Below are positions 1 through 6,467 of a DNA stretch of 10,431 nt, piece by piece. This DNA is from Oscillospiraceae bacterium (GTDB lineage Bacteria; Bacillota; Clostridia; Oscillospirales; Oscillospiraceae), in contig JAHHSF010000040.1 in NCBI GenBank assembly GCA_020025375.1, positions 1 to 10,431 of the forward strand, written 5' to 3'. The position numbers and the translations under genes were made by a program. Position 1 is the stretch's first letter. Each line of letters opens with the position of its first letter. The notes beneath the pieces were generated by a model, which had not been told where the DNA came from, searched no databases, and saw nothing but the letters and a program-made list of their open reading frames with translations.

Positions 1-534
1 CTCATTGCCTCCCGCTTCGCCCATGACAAGGGCCACGACTACCTCATCCGCTCCCTCAAGCGCCTTACCGAAAAGACCGACAAGCCCTTCACCATGGTCC
101 TGGCCGGGGATGGGGAACTGTTGGAGCCAACCAAGAAGCTGGCGGCGGATCTGGGCCTTACCGGCGACCAGGTGAAGTTCATTGGCTTTCGAAAAGACAT
201 CAAGAACCTCTATAAGGCCGCCGATCTCTATATTAACTCCTCGGAGCATGAGGCCCTGTCCTTCCTGATCGTGGAGGCTATGGCCGCCGGCCTGCCCGCC
301 ATCATCACCGACATGGGGGGCAACAGCGACATCATCAAAGGGGAGGCCGATGGCGGTCTCCTGGTGAAATACAACGACCCGGAAGAGCTGTCCGACGGAA
401 TGAAGCGCTTTCTGGAGGATCCGGAGTTCCTGAATCGCTGTAAAGCAAATGCACTTGCCAATATAGAAGCCCGCTTTGAGATCCACAAGTTTGCCGCCGC
501 CACCTTTGCTGTGTACGAAAAAGCCTGTAAATAA
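1..534 (+). CDS. GT4-family glycosyltransferase, C-terminal part (5' end outside window)
   Basis: The frame is open from base 1 and ends in TAA at 532-534, so 177 residues of the C-terminal (nucleotide-sugar-binding) Rossmann domain are visible. The start lies upstream of the window. Family marks are LIASRF at the beginning (start of the C-terminal domain), VLAGDGEL, VKFIGFRKDI, and the EX7E pattern of retaining GT-B enzymes with Glu84 and Glu92 (visible numbering) inside EALSFLIVEAMAAGLP. The role is transfer of a sugar from a nucleotide-sugar donor to a lipid-linked or growing glycan at the inner face of the membrane. Donor and acceptor cannot be told from sequence. The next gene starts 12 bases downstream in the same direction and is a Wzy/O-antigen-ligase-like membrane protein, so the pair probably belongs to a capsule, exopolysaccharide or cell-wall glycan cluster extending left of the window. 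Family is secure; pathway is inferred. Confidence 0.93.
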   Translation, partial: LIASRFAHDKGHDYLIRSLKRLTEKTDKPFTMVLAGDGELLEPTKKLAADLGLTGDQVKFIGFRKDIKNLYKAADLYINSSEHEALSFLIVEAMAAGLPAIITDMGGNSDIIKGEADGGLLVKYNDPEELSDGMKRFLEDPEFLNRCKANALANIEARFEIHKFAAATFAVYEKACK

Positions 535-546
535 AGGAGAATCCCC

Positions 547-2070
547 ATGTCCATTGTGGAAAACAGTTTCATCTGCCGCCTGCTTTTGGCGGCTTGGGCC
601 AGCCTGACCGATATTTGGAAAGGAGGTTTCCTTCACAGCCTTTTTGACCGAATTGGCCATTGGTTCCGGAAAAAAGCGGGGGAGAGCATCCTCTGCGACC
701 TTCTCTGGCGGGAGGGAAAGCTGGAAAAGGCCTGGCCTGAGAGTTTCTCCTGCCACCTCTTCACCGCCATTCTGAACATTCCCTGCGCCATCGCCAAGTG
801 GCTCTACAAGGTGGGAAAAAATTGGTGGGACGGGAGCTTCTTCTGCCGTTTGCTGGGCTATATGGGCGGGGCTGCCGCCGCTCTGCTGGGCCTGTTCATG
901 CTGGTTATGCTCATCGCCCCCCACGCCAGGTGGAACAATGTCTATGGCCTTTTGGGGGCCGTTGCCATCACCGCCCTTTTTGTCTTTGCCTCCGGGAAGC
1001 GGTCCACACGCCTGGAGTTGGATTGCCTGGGGCCTTATGTCATCTTTTTCTTCGCCTTTGTGGGCATCGCTCTGGCCAGTTCCCTCATTACCCGGCTGTC
1101 CATGCGGTTCTTCTTTTTCCATGTCACCTGCTTCCTCATCGTCCTTCTGATGGTGAGCGCCACCCACCGGGTGGAGCAGGTCCAGGGGGCCGTGGCCCTG
1201 GCCTCTGGCGGCCTGCTGGTGGCCTCCCTCTACGGTTGCTATCAAGGCGTCATCGGGGTGGCCGTGGTGGCTTCCCAGCAGGATATGAAGGTGAACGCCG
1301 GAATGCCCGGCCGGGTCTACTCCTTCTTCGATAACCCCAACAACTTTGCCGAAATTTTGGTCATGCTGCTTCCCCTAGCCCTGGCCCTCCTCCTCAACTC
1401 CAAGACAGTGCGTGGCAAACTCCTTTCCCTGGCGGTTCTGGGGGCGGGGCTCATTGCCATTGGCTACACCCTGTCCCGGTCAGGCTGGCTGGGCCTGGCC
1501 CTGGCTGTTTTCGTTTTCCTGGCCCTGATGAATTGGAAGATCATTCCCGTCGCCATTGTGGCCGGTCTCCTGGCCATCCCATTCCTGCCCGATTTCATCT
1601 GGAACCGCATCCTCACCATCGGCAACATGGAGGATACCTCTACCCGCTACCGCTTTGCCATCTATGATGCCACCTGGAATATGATGAAGGACTACTGGGT
1701 CCAGGGCGTTGGCCTGGGGAGCGACGTGATGAAGAAGGCCTTCGCCACCTACCCCACTATGTTCGACGGCAACCACCCCATCCACACCCACAACAATTAC
1801 CTCCAGATGTGGGGGGAGCTGGGGATCTTCGGAGGTCTGGCCTACCTGGCTCTGGTCCTTGGCCAGCTCAAGCGGGGGGTCAAGACCTTCTACTCCGCCA
1901 AGAACAGGGAACTTCGCACCCTGGCAGCCGCCGCCACCGGCGCTTTCTGCGGAATTCTGCTCATCGGGGTGGCGGAATACACCTGGTTCTATCCCCGAAA
2001 TATGTTTTTCTTCTGGTTCCTCTTTGGAATCATCGCCGCCTGCGCCAAACTGGCGAAAATGGAAAAATGA
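547..2070 (+). CDS. O-antigen ligase / Wzy-type polysaccharide polymerase family membrane protein
   Basis: This 507-residue polytopic membrane protein starts at ATG 547, preceded by AAAGGAGA (533-540) at 6-base spacing. About ten or eleven hydrophobic segments run from residue ~108 to the end. The periplasmic-loop signature of the Wzy_C/O-antigen-ligase family is visible as FFDNPNNFAEIL in the first half and HTHNNYLQMWGELG from His413, a conserved block before the last helices. Such proteins join lipid-linked glycan repeat units or ligate them to an acceptor on the outer face of the membrane. In a Gram-positive-type cell a polymerase or glycan-ligase role is more likely than true lipopolysaccharide ligation. 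Residues 1-105 are not typical of the core family: they are amphipathic, Trp-rich, and carry a repeated S-F-x-C-x-L-like motif near residues 7, 47, 66 and 97, with a degenerate copy near 27. It is probably cotranscribed with the upstream glycosyltransferase. An IS remnant begins 20 bases after the stop. Confidence 0.9.
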   Translation: MSIVENSFICRLLLAAWASLTDIWKGGFLHSLFDRIGHWFRKKAGESILCDLLWREGKLEKAWPESFSCHLFTAILNIPCAIAKWLYKVGKNWWDGSFFCRLLGYMGGAAAALLGLFMLVMLIAPHARWNNVYGLLGAVAITALFVFASGKRSTRLELDCLGPYVIFFFAFVGIALASSLITRLSMRFFFFHVTCFLIVLLMVSATHRVEQVQGAVALASGGLLVASLYGCYQGVIGVAVVASQQDMKVNAGMPGRVYSFFDNPNNFAEILVMLLPLALALLLNSKTVRGKLLSLAVLGAGLIAIGYTLSRSGWLGLALAVFVFLALMNWKIIPVAIVAGLLAIPFLPDFIWNRILTIGNMEDTSTRYRFAIYDATWNMMKDYWVQGVGLGSDVMKKAFATYPTMFDGNHPIHTHNNYLQMWGELGIFGGLAYLALVLGQLKRGVKTFYSAKNRELRTLAAAATGAFCGILLIGVAEYTWFYPRNMFFFWFLFGIIAACAKLAKMEK

Positions 2071-2090
2071 GCAAAGCCCGTGCGTCGTTA

Positions 2091-2139
2091 TGAACCGGTC
2101 CAGTAAAAACGGACAATGACAAAATCCCCCCTGTTGTAG
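2091..2139 (+). repeat. Left terminal inverted repeat of the IS remnant
   Basis: Begins TGAACCGGTCCAG and continues through ACGGACA, an A-run and CCCCCCTG. It matches the minus-strand reading of the right end (2397 down to about 2350) with scattered substitutions and one single-base gap. Its inner part is also the left arm of the hairpin at 2123-2167. Confidence 0.72.
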
Positions 2140-2167
2140 TTCTTATTATCCTACAACAGGGGGGATT
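2123..2167. repeat. Perfect 17-bp inverted repeat (hairpin) inside the IS remnant
   Basis: The left arm 2123-2139 (AATCCCCCCTGTTGTAG) and right arm 2151-2167 are exactly complementary, separated by an 11-base A/T-rich loop. No T-run follows on either strand, so it is not a classical intrinsic terminator, although the stem is strong enough to pause or protect a transcript end. It sits 53 bases after the stop of the Wzy-like gene and overlaps the inner edge of the left terminal repeat. It may be a secondary rearrangement of the element or a subterminal structure that blocks read-through from outside. Confidence 0.8.
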
Positions 2168-2174
2168 ACTATAA

Positions 2175-2336
2175 GGGCTTCCAAAAATACGGGGCCACAA
2201 ACCAGCCAGAACGCTACAGGAGTACAAATGCAAAAATAAACGGTTAAAGATTGATTGCTATATTCATTTCTATAGCCATGAGCGTATCCAGAATAAAACG
2301 GGAGTGGCACCGCTGACGCTGCGCCACTCCGCTTAA
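2175..2336 (+). pseudogene. C-terminal fragment of an IS3-family (OrfB-like) transposase
   Basis: A frame without a plausible start runs 53 codons from just after a stop at 2172-2174 to TAA at 2334-2336. Its last part reads CYIHFYSHERIQNKTG and then VAPLTLRHSA. This resembles the extreme C-terminus of DDE transposases of the IS3/IS150 type, where a Y-I-x-F-Y-N-x-x-R-I-Q-x-K-T-G pattern follows the catalytic Glu. The catalytic D, D and E residues and everything before them are missing, and the first ~20 codons of the fragment look degenerate. A perfect 8-bp inverted repeat (2301-2308 with 2323-2330) falls within the coding part. The fragment cannot make a functional enzyme. Assignment is from motif memory; a protein search of these 53 codons would settle it. 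Confidence 0.65.
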
Positions 2337-2349
2337 AACTTCATATTAC

Positions 2350-2397
2350 CCTACCAGGGGGCTTTTTTGTGCTGTCCGTATAATCTGGGGCGGTCCA
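2350..2397 (-). repeat. Right terminal inverted repeat of the IS remnant
   Basis: Read on the minus strand from 2397 it begins TGGACCGCCCCAG, then ACGGACA, an A6 run and GCCCCCTGG, mirroring the left end. On the plus strand the same bases form a small CCCT/AGGG stem (2349-2359) followed by six T (2363-2368). This could stop plus-strand transcripts leaving the polysaccharide genes, although a 4-bp stem is weak. Confidence 0.7.
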
Positions 2398-2425
2398 TAT
2401 CCTCCGGGGGAGTTCTTGATACATA

Positions 2426-2674
2426 TTATAGGTTCAAATAGCTCTTCACCAGAGCCTGCAGGAGTTCGTCCCGGTCCAGCTTGCGAATAAGGGTGCGGGC
2501 ATTGTTGTAGTTGGTGATATAGGTGGGGTCCTCAGAGAGAATATAGCCCACAATCTGGTTGATAGGGTTGTACCCCTTTTCCTGAAGAGAGGTATAGACG
2601 GTACGGAGGATATATCTGATCTCCTCGTCCCGTTCCTCGGCCAAGTTAAATTTGCGGGTCAGATCCAGTTCCAT
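2426..2674 (-). CDS. ireB: IreB family regulatory phosphoprotein (UPF0297)
   Basis: This 82-residue protein matches the IreB family through KGYNPINQIVGYILS, then DP-Y and ARxxIRKLxRDELLxxLVKSYL. In Enterococcus faecalis IreB is a substrate of the Ser/Thr kinase IreK and negatively controls cephalosporin resistance; it is cytoplasmic. Thr6 here lines up with the phosphorylated Thr7 of the E. faecalis protein, while the equivalent of Thr4 appears absent. I chose ATG 2674 because AAGGGGGTG lies just upstream and because an in-frame ATG at 2707 overlaps the -10 box of its own promoter. The length fits the family. In many Bacillota ireB is followed by ruvX; here an IS remnant begins 28 bases after the stop and no ruvX follows, so the usual neighbourhood is broken. 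Confidence 0.95.
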   Translation of the reverse strand: MELDLTRKFNLAEERDEEIRYILRTVYTSLQEKGYNPINQIVGYILSEDPTYITNYNNARTLIRKLDRDELLQALVKSYLNL

Positions 2675-2705
2675 GCTTGGACACCCCCTTATAGCAGATA
2701 TATTC

Positions 2706-2734
2706 ATTTTAGCCTATCTTTCCCCAGGTGTAAA
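2706..2734 (-). promoter_or_regulatory. Sigma-A promoter of ireB
   Basis: On the minus strand TTTACA (2729-2734), a 17-base spacer and TAAAAT (2706-2711) each match consensus at 5 of 6 positions. Transcription should begin near 2699, giving a leader of about 25 bases before ATG 2674. Confidence 0.78.
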
Positions 2735-2800
2735 GAGAAATGAGCGAATTTTATGAAAAGTTAATCTCCTGTAACATTTTTGAAAATCTGGATAAAATAC

Positions 2801-2829
2801 TTGACACGCAAAATAATGTGTAGTATGAT
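2801..2829 (+). promoter_or_regulatory. Sigma-A promoter of the riboswitch/P-type ATPase unit
   Basis: A perfect -35 TTGACA (2801-2806), a 17-base spacer and -10 TATGAT (2824-2829, 5 of 6) place the start near 2836, immediately before the aptamer. A strong constitutive promoter suits a unit whose control lies in the leader RNA. Confidence 0.88.
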
Positions 2830-2837
2830 GCTCAATG

Positions 2838-2933
2838 CAAAAAGGGAGTAGCCAGTGCCTGTGCAAGGTATATCCGACTGCGTCATGTCGGCCGTAAGGC
2901 CCGCTTCGGATCTTTAAGTGGCGAGACTTTTGA
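2838..2933 (+). ncRNA. yybP-ykoY (manganese) riboswitch aptamer
   Basis: The leader carries the two conserved halves of the yybP-ykoY motif: GGGAGTAGCC (2844-2853) and GGCGAGACTTTT (2920-2931). Helix P1 is AAAAG (2840-2844) with CTTTT (2927-2931). The adjoining P2 is GCCA (2851-2854) with TGGC (2919-2922). Between them lie a longer arm closed by ATCCGA/TCGGAT (2872-2877 with 2906-2911) and a small GCC-GTAA-GGC hairpin near 2891-2900. The family binds Mn2+ and commonly controls Mn2+ exporters and P-type ATPases, such as L. lactis yoaB. The conserved loop-3 region was judged only by eye (GTCATGTCGG). The position directly between a promoter and a P-type ATPase strongly supports the call. Confidence 0.88.
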
Positions 2934-2973
2934 ATTGGTGCAAGAGCGTCAAGTCAAAAGTCGCGCTTTTTTT
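2921..2973 (+). terminator. Riboswitch-controlled intrinsic terminator
   Basis: GACTTTTGA (2925-2933) is perfectly complementary to TCAAAAGTC (2954-2962). Three more pairs extend the stem after one mismatch (2921-2923 with 2964-2966), and T7 follows (2967-2973). The 5' arm contains the 3' strand of aptamer helix P1, so the two structures exclude each other. Ligand-stabilised P1 should prevent termination, making this an ON switch, as expected for this family in Bacillota. Confidence 0.88.
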
Positions 2974-3002
2974 GCGCCTAAATCAGAAAGGTAGGATGCT
3001 CT

Positions 3003-5573
3003 ATGGAAATCTGGCGCACGGAGCGCACGCAACTTTTCCGGCAATTTGCTTCCCAGGCCGGCGGTCTCACGAGTCAGGAGGCCACCGCCCGCCTGGAAAA
3101 GGATGGCCCCAACAAGCTGGCCGAGGGGAAAAAGACCACCTTGCTGGAGATTTTTGCCTCACAGTTCAAGGACTTCATGATCTGGGTCCTAATCGCGGCC
3201 GCTCTGGTCTCCGGCTTTTTGGGTGAGCCGGTGGATGCCGCCATCATCGGCGTGGTGGTCCTCCTCAATGCCGTCATGGGCACGGTCCAGGAGTCCCGGG
3301 CCGAAGCGGCCCTGGATGCGCTGAAGGCCATGAGCGCCCCCATGGCCAAGGTTCTGCGGGACGGGACCGTCCAGAAGCATCCTGCCGCCGACCTGGTGGT
3401 GGGGGACGTGGTCCTTCTGGAAGCGGGGGACTGGGTCCCCGCCGACCTGCGGCTTTTGGAGTCGGCCTCCCTGAAAATTGAGGAGTCCGCCCTCACCGGA
3501 GAGTCGGTCCCCGTGGAGAAGGACGCTGAGGCCGACGTGGCCGAGGGAGCCTCTCTGGGCGACCGGACCAATCTGGCCTACCTGGGCACTGCCGTCACCT
3601 ATGGGCGGGCCACCGGCCTGGTGGTGGCTACCGGGATGGACACCGAGATGGGAAAGATTGCCCAGCAGTTGGCTGACACCACCAAGGAGGTCACCCCTCT
3701 CCAGCGACAGCTGAATAAGCTCTCAAACCTTCTGTCCTGGCTGGTCCTGGGCATTGCCGCCGTCATCTTTGTGGTGGACCTCCTGCGGGCCGTCCCCGCC
3801 AGCGAGTCCTTCCTCACCGCCGTCTCCCTGGCCGTAGCCGCCATCCCCGAGGGCATGGTGGCGGTGGTCACCGTGGTCCTTGCCATGGGCATGGGCCGTA
3901 TGGCTGACCGGGGGGCCATCATCCGCCGCCTTCCCGCGGTGGAGACCCTTGGCTCAACCCACATCATCTGCTCGGATAAAACAGGTACCCTTACCCTCAA
4001 CCGAATGACGGTCCAGGAGATTTGGACTGCCGGGGAAACTCCTGACCGCCTCTTTGAGGTCATGCTCCACTGTAACGACAGCCAGGCCGGCGACGGTCGC
4101 TTCGTGGGTGACCCCACCGAGACCGCCCTTCTGGAATGCCTGGTGGAAAAGGGCGTCGCCACCCAGGACGACGTGCGGGCCCGCCGGCGGGCCGGGGAGA
4201 TTCCCTTCGATTCCGACCGAAAGCTCTCCACCGTGGTCATCGACCTGGAAAATAGCAAGAAGCGGGTGCTGGTGAAGGGAGCCCCCGATGTGCTTTTCGG
4301 TCGCTGTACCAGCCGCCTGAAGGATGGTCAGGTGGTGGCCACCACCGATTTCTCCGATGCCGAGGCCGCCAACGAGGCCATGGCCGTCAAGGCCCTCCGG
4401 GTTCTGGCGTTCGGCTATAAGGACGTGGATACCGTTGACTGTGAAGACCTTCACGGCACCGAATCCGGCCTGACCTTCTGCGGCCTGGTGGGCATGATTG
4501 ATCCGCCCCGGGCCGAGGCCGCCCAGGCCGTGGCCGAGTGCCGCCGGGCCGGCATTCTCCCCGTGATGATTACCGGAGACCACAAGATCACCGCCTCCGC
4601 CATTGCGGAAAAGCTGGGTATCCTGGGAGATGGCCGCCGGGCCGTCACCGGGGCCGACCTGGAGGCCATGGACGATCAGAAACTCTACGACCAGGTGGAC
4701 CAAATCGCGGTCTACGCCCGGGTCTCCCCCGAGCATAAGATGCGTATCGTCTCCGCTTGGCAGAAGAAGGGAAAGATCGTCTCCATGACCGGTGACGGAG
4801 TGAACGATGCCCCAGCCCTGAAGGCCGCCGACATCGGTGTGGGAATGGGCATCACAGGTACCGATGTGTCCAAGGGGGCCAGCGACATGGTCCTCACAGA
4901 CGACAACTTCGCCACCATCGTGGCGGCGGTAGAGGAGGGCCGCCGCATCTTCGACAACATTCACAAGGCGGTGCGTTTCCTTCTCTCCTCCAACTGCGGC
5001 GAGGTCATTACCATGTTCTTCGCCACCATTGCGGGGTGGACCATCCTTGGCCCCACCCATATCCTGTGGATTAACCTGGTCACCGACTCCCTGCCCGCCC
5101 TGGCCCTGGGGGCCGAGCCCGCCGAGGATGGGGTGATGGACCGTCCTCCCCGTGGGAAGGACGCCCCCTTCTTCACCGGACGCCAGTGGTTCCGAGTTCT
5201 GGTGGTAGGTCTCTTTGAGGCCCTCTTTACCATAACCGCCTATCTGCTGGGGTGCCAGACCTCCCCCGAGGCGGGTACCACCATGGCCTTCCTCACCCTG
5301 GCTTTTCTTCAGCTTTTTGCCGCTTTGGGCTTCCAGTCCGAGCACAGCTCCCTCTTTCGGATTCGGGTGAAGGAACACAAGTTCCTCTGGCTGGGCCTGG
5401 GCATTTCCGCCCTCCTCCAGCTGGTGGTCCTGGCCATTCCCGCTCTGCGGACCGCCTTCCAGGTGGTCATCCCCACCCCCATCCAGTGGCTCCAGATTTT
5501 AGGCCTCTGCCTGCTCATGCTTCTCATCACTGAGATTCAGAAGTGGGTCGCCCGCCGCAGAAACGAAGTGTAA
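3003..5573 (+). CDS. P2-type cation-transporting ATPase, probable Mn2+/Ca2+ exporter
   Basis: This 856-residue ATPase starts at ATG 3003 after AAAGGTAGG. Order: N-terminal cation-ATPase domain (~1-50), M1-M2 (~55-96), actuator domain with TGES 165-168, M3-M4 with PEGM (Glu283), phosphorylation site DKTGTLT at Asp325, nucleotide-binding domain with KGAPD, hinge TGDGVNDAP 596-604, then M5-M10. Ion-binding residues match the SERCA/PacL pattern: Glu283 in M4, Asn664 and Glu667 in M5 (SSNCGE), and Asn691, Thr694 and Asp695 in M6 (NLVTD). It uses ATP to pump divalent cations out of the cytoplasm. Sequence alone would suggest Ca2+. The Mn2+ riboswitch in front argues that the gene is induced by excess Mn2+, as with L. 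lactis YoaB and pneumococcal MgtA, so Mn2+ export or a combined Mn2+/Ca2+ role is inferred. It looks intact and monocistronic. Confidence 0.95.
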   Translation: MEIWRTERTQLFRQFASQAGGLTSQEATARLEKDGPNKLAEGKKTTLLEIFASQFKDFMIWVLIAAALVSGFLGEPVDAAIIGVVVLLNAVMGTVQESRAEAALDALKAMSAPMAKVLRDGTVQKHPAADLVVGDVVLLEAGDWVPADLRLLESASLKIEESALTGESVPVEKDAEADVAEGASLGDRTNLAYLGTAVTYGRATGLVVATGMDTEMGKIAQQLADTTKEVTPLQRQLNKLSNLLSWLVLGIAAVIFVVDLLRAVPASESFLTAVSLAVAAIPEGMVAVVTVVLAMGMGRMADRGAIIRRLPAVETLGSTHIICSDKTGTLTLNRMTVQEIWTAGETPDRLFEVMLHCNDSQAGDGRFVGDPTETALLECLVEKGVATQDDVRARRRAGEIPFDSDRKLSTVVIDLENSKKRVLVKGAPDVLFGRCTSRLKDGQVVATTDFSDAEAANEAMAVKALRVLAFGYKDVDTVDCEDLHGTESGLTFCGLVGMIDPPRAEAAQAVAECRRAGILPVMITGDHKITASAIAEKLGILGDGRRAVTGADLEAMDDQKLYDQVDQIAVYARVSPEHKMRIVSAWQKKGKIVSMTGDGVNDAPALKAADIGVGMGITGTDVSKGASDMVLTDDNFATIVAAVEEGRRIFDNIHKAVRFLLSSNCGEVITMFFATIAGWTILGPTHILWINLVTDSLPALALGAEPAEDGVMDRPPRGKDAPFFTGRQWFRVLVVGLFEALFTITAYLLGCQTSPEAGTTMAFLTLAFLQLFAALGFQSEHSSLFRIRVKEHKFLWLGLGISALLQLVVLAIPALRTAFQVVIPTPIQWLQILGLCLLMLLITEIQKWVARRRNEV

Positions 5574-5575
5574 AT

Positions 5576-5613
5576 AAAAAAGGAAGTTATCCATATGGAT
5601 AACTTCCTTTTTT
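5576..5613. terminator. Bidirectional intrinsic terminator between ATPase and znuB
   Basis: A perfect 17-bp stem (5576-5592 with 5597-5613) is closed by an ATAT loop, with six A at one end and six T at the other. It begins 2 bases after the ATPase stop and ends 2 bases beyond the znuB stop, so one hairpin can end both converging transcripts. Confidence 0.93.
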
Positions 5614-5615
5614 GT

Positions 5616-6467
5616 TTACAACCTCTGCTTTCGCATAAGGAAGGTGAGCACGAACCAGAGGGCCAGATAGAGGGTGATGCAGGCTCCGGCCGAGGCGCTG
5701 ATGTAGTAAGAGGTCATAAGTCCGGCGATTCCCGCCGCGACGGCACCCAGCAGGGAGAGCAGGTGGTACTGCCGCAGGTTCCGGGCCACGTTCCGGGCGG
5801 CGGCCCCGGGGAGGACCAGGAGGGAGTTGATGACCAGCAGGCCTACCCAAGTCATAGAGACCGTGACCACCACGGCCACGGCGGCGGAGAAGAGGGCCTC
5901 CTGCCAAAAGACCTTGATGCCCCGGCTGGCCGCCAGGGCGGGGTGGACCGAGGAGAGCATCAGATGGTTGTAACTCACCACCCACAGGACGGCGACCAGG
6001 CCCAGGATACCCGCCAGCAGGGCAATCTTCCGGGGCTCCACACTGAGGATGTCGCCGATGAGGAGGGCGTTGAACTTGGTGAAGCTCCGCCCGCCGTAGG
6101 TGGCTAAAAAGATGCCCAGAGCCACGGCGGTGGAGGAGAAGACCCCGATGACGGTGTCGTTCGCCATCCCCGACCGGTGGCTTACCCAGGTGAAGAGGAG
6201 GGAGAACCCAAGGGCGAAGAGGACGGCGCACCAAAGGGGATCGATGGCTGAGCCTACCAGGGCCCCGATGGCCATGCCGGTAAAGGCGGAGTGGCCCAGG
6301 GCGTCGGAGAAGAAGGACATCCGGCTCTCCACCACCATGGTGGAAAGCAGCCCAAAGAGGGGAGAGATGACCAGCACTGCCAGCAGGGCGTTTTTCATGA
6401 AGTACATGGACCCCGGCTCCGCCCACTCAAAGGGGAGGAGGTCCACCAGGAAATACCACAATTCCAT
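5616..6467 (-). CDS. znuB: Metal ABC transporter permease (ABC-3 family, ZnuB-like)
   Basis: This integral membrane subunit of a zinc/manganese importer has 283 residues from ATG 6467. The family mark is SFFSDALGHSAFTGMAIG at about residues 50-67, followed by eight or so hydrophobic segments (for example LWCAVLFALGFSLLF and VTVSMTWVGLLVINSLLVLP) and a Lys/Arg tail. The ATG shares one base with the znuC stop (TGATG); a GTG directly before it (6470) is an alternative start with a 4-base overlap. GGAGG lies 9 bases before the ATG or 6 before the GTG. Translational coupling to znuC is likely. Two copies normally pair with two ATP-binding subunits and receive metal from the binding lipoprotein. 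The gene ends 2 bases from a shared terminator, so it closes the operon. Zn2+ versus Mn2+ cannot be decided from the permease alone. Confidence 0.93.
   Translation of the reverse strand: MELWYFLVDLLPFEWAEPGSMYFMKNALLAVLVISPLFGLLSTMVVESRMSFFSDALGHSAFTGMAIGALVGSAIDPLWCAVLFALGFSLLFTWVSHRSGMANDTVIGVFSSTAVALGIFLATYGGRSFTKFNALLIGDILSVEPRKIALLAGILGLVAVLWVVSYNHLMLSSVHPALAASRGIKVFWQEALFSAAVAVVVTVSMTWVGLLVINSLLVLPGAAARNVARNLRQYHLLSLLGAVAAGIAGLMTSYYISASAGACITLYLALWFVLTFLMRKQRL

Larger units (their letters stand above)
2091..2397. mobile_element. Internally deleted IS3-like insertion sequence remnant
   Basis: The two ends are imperfect inverted repeats. The left end, reading in from 2091, starts TGAACCGGTCCAG; the right end, reading in from 2397 on the minus strand, starts TGGACCGCCCCAG. 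Ungapped, the first 25 positions agree at 18, including ACGGACA in both, and similarity continues with one gap through an A-run and CCCCCTG for about 45 bases. Inside, just before the right end, lies the C-terminal part of a transposase frame that stops at 2334-2336. At about 307 bp it is far shorter than an intact IS3-family element (usually about 1.2-1.5 kb), so most of the transposase has been lost. It is visibly AT-richer than its neighbours. Both ends are flanked by TA (2089-2090 and 2398-2399), but a 3-4-bp target duplication as expected for IS3 is not seen. Family assignment rests on my recognition of the transposase tail. Confidence 0.72.

Noticed and set aside
2301..2330. GGAGTGGC/GCCACTCC inverted repeat as a regulatory hairpin
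   Set aside because: It falls inside the transposase tail coding sequence and is followed by no U-tract; more simply explained as part of the IS remnant.
2349..2368. CCCT/AGGG stem plus T6 as the terminator of the polysaccharide genes
   Set aside because: The stem is only 4 bp and lies in the right terminal repeat; possible but too weak to list as a separate feature.
2675..2707. Longer ireB with start at 2707
   Set aside because: That ATG overlaps the -10 box of the ireB promoter, has no ribosome-binding site, and the extra residues are not family-like; ATG 2674 has a good site.
3954..5378. A 474-codon open frame on the minus strand, opposite the P-type ATPase
   Set aside because: Low-complexity Gly/His-rich shadow of the ATPase codons; the plus strand carries every P-type ATPase motif.
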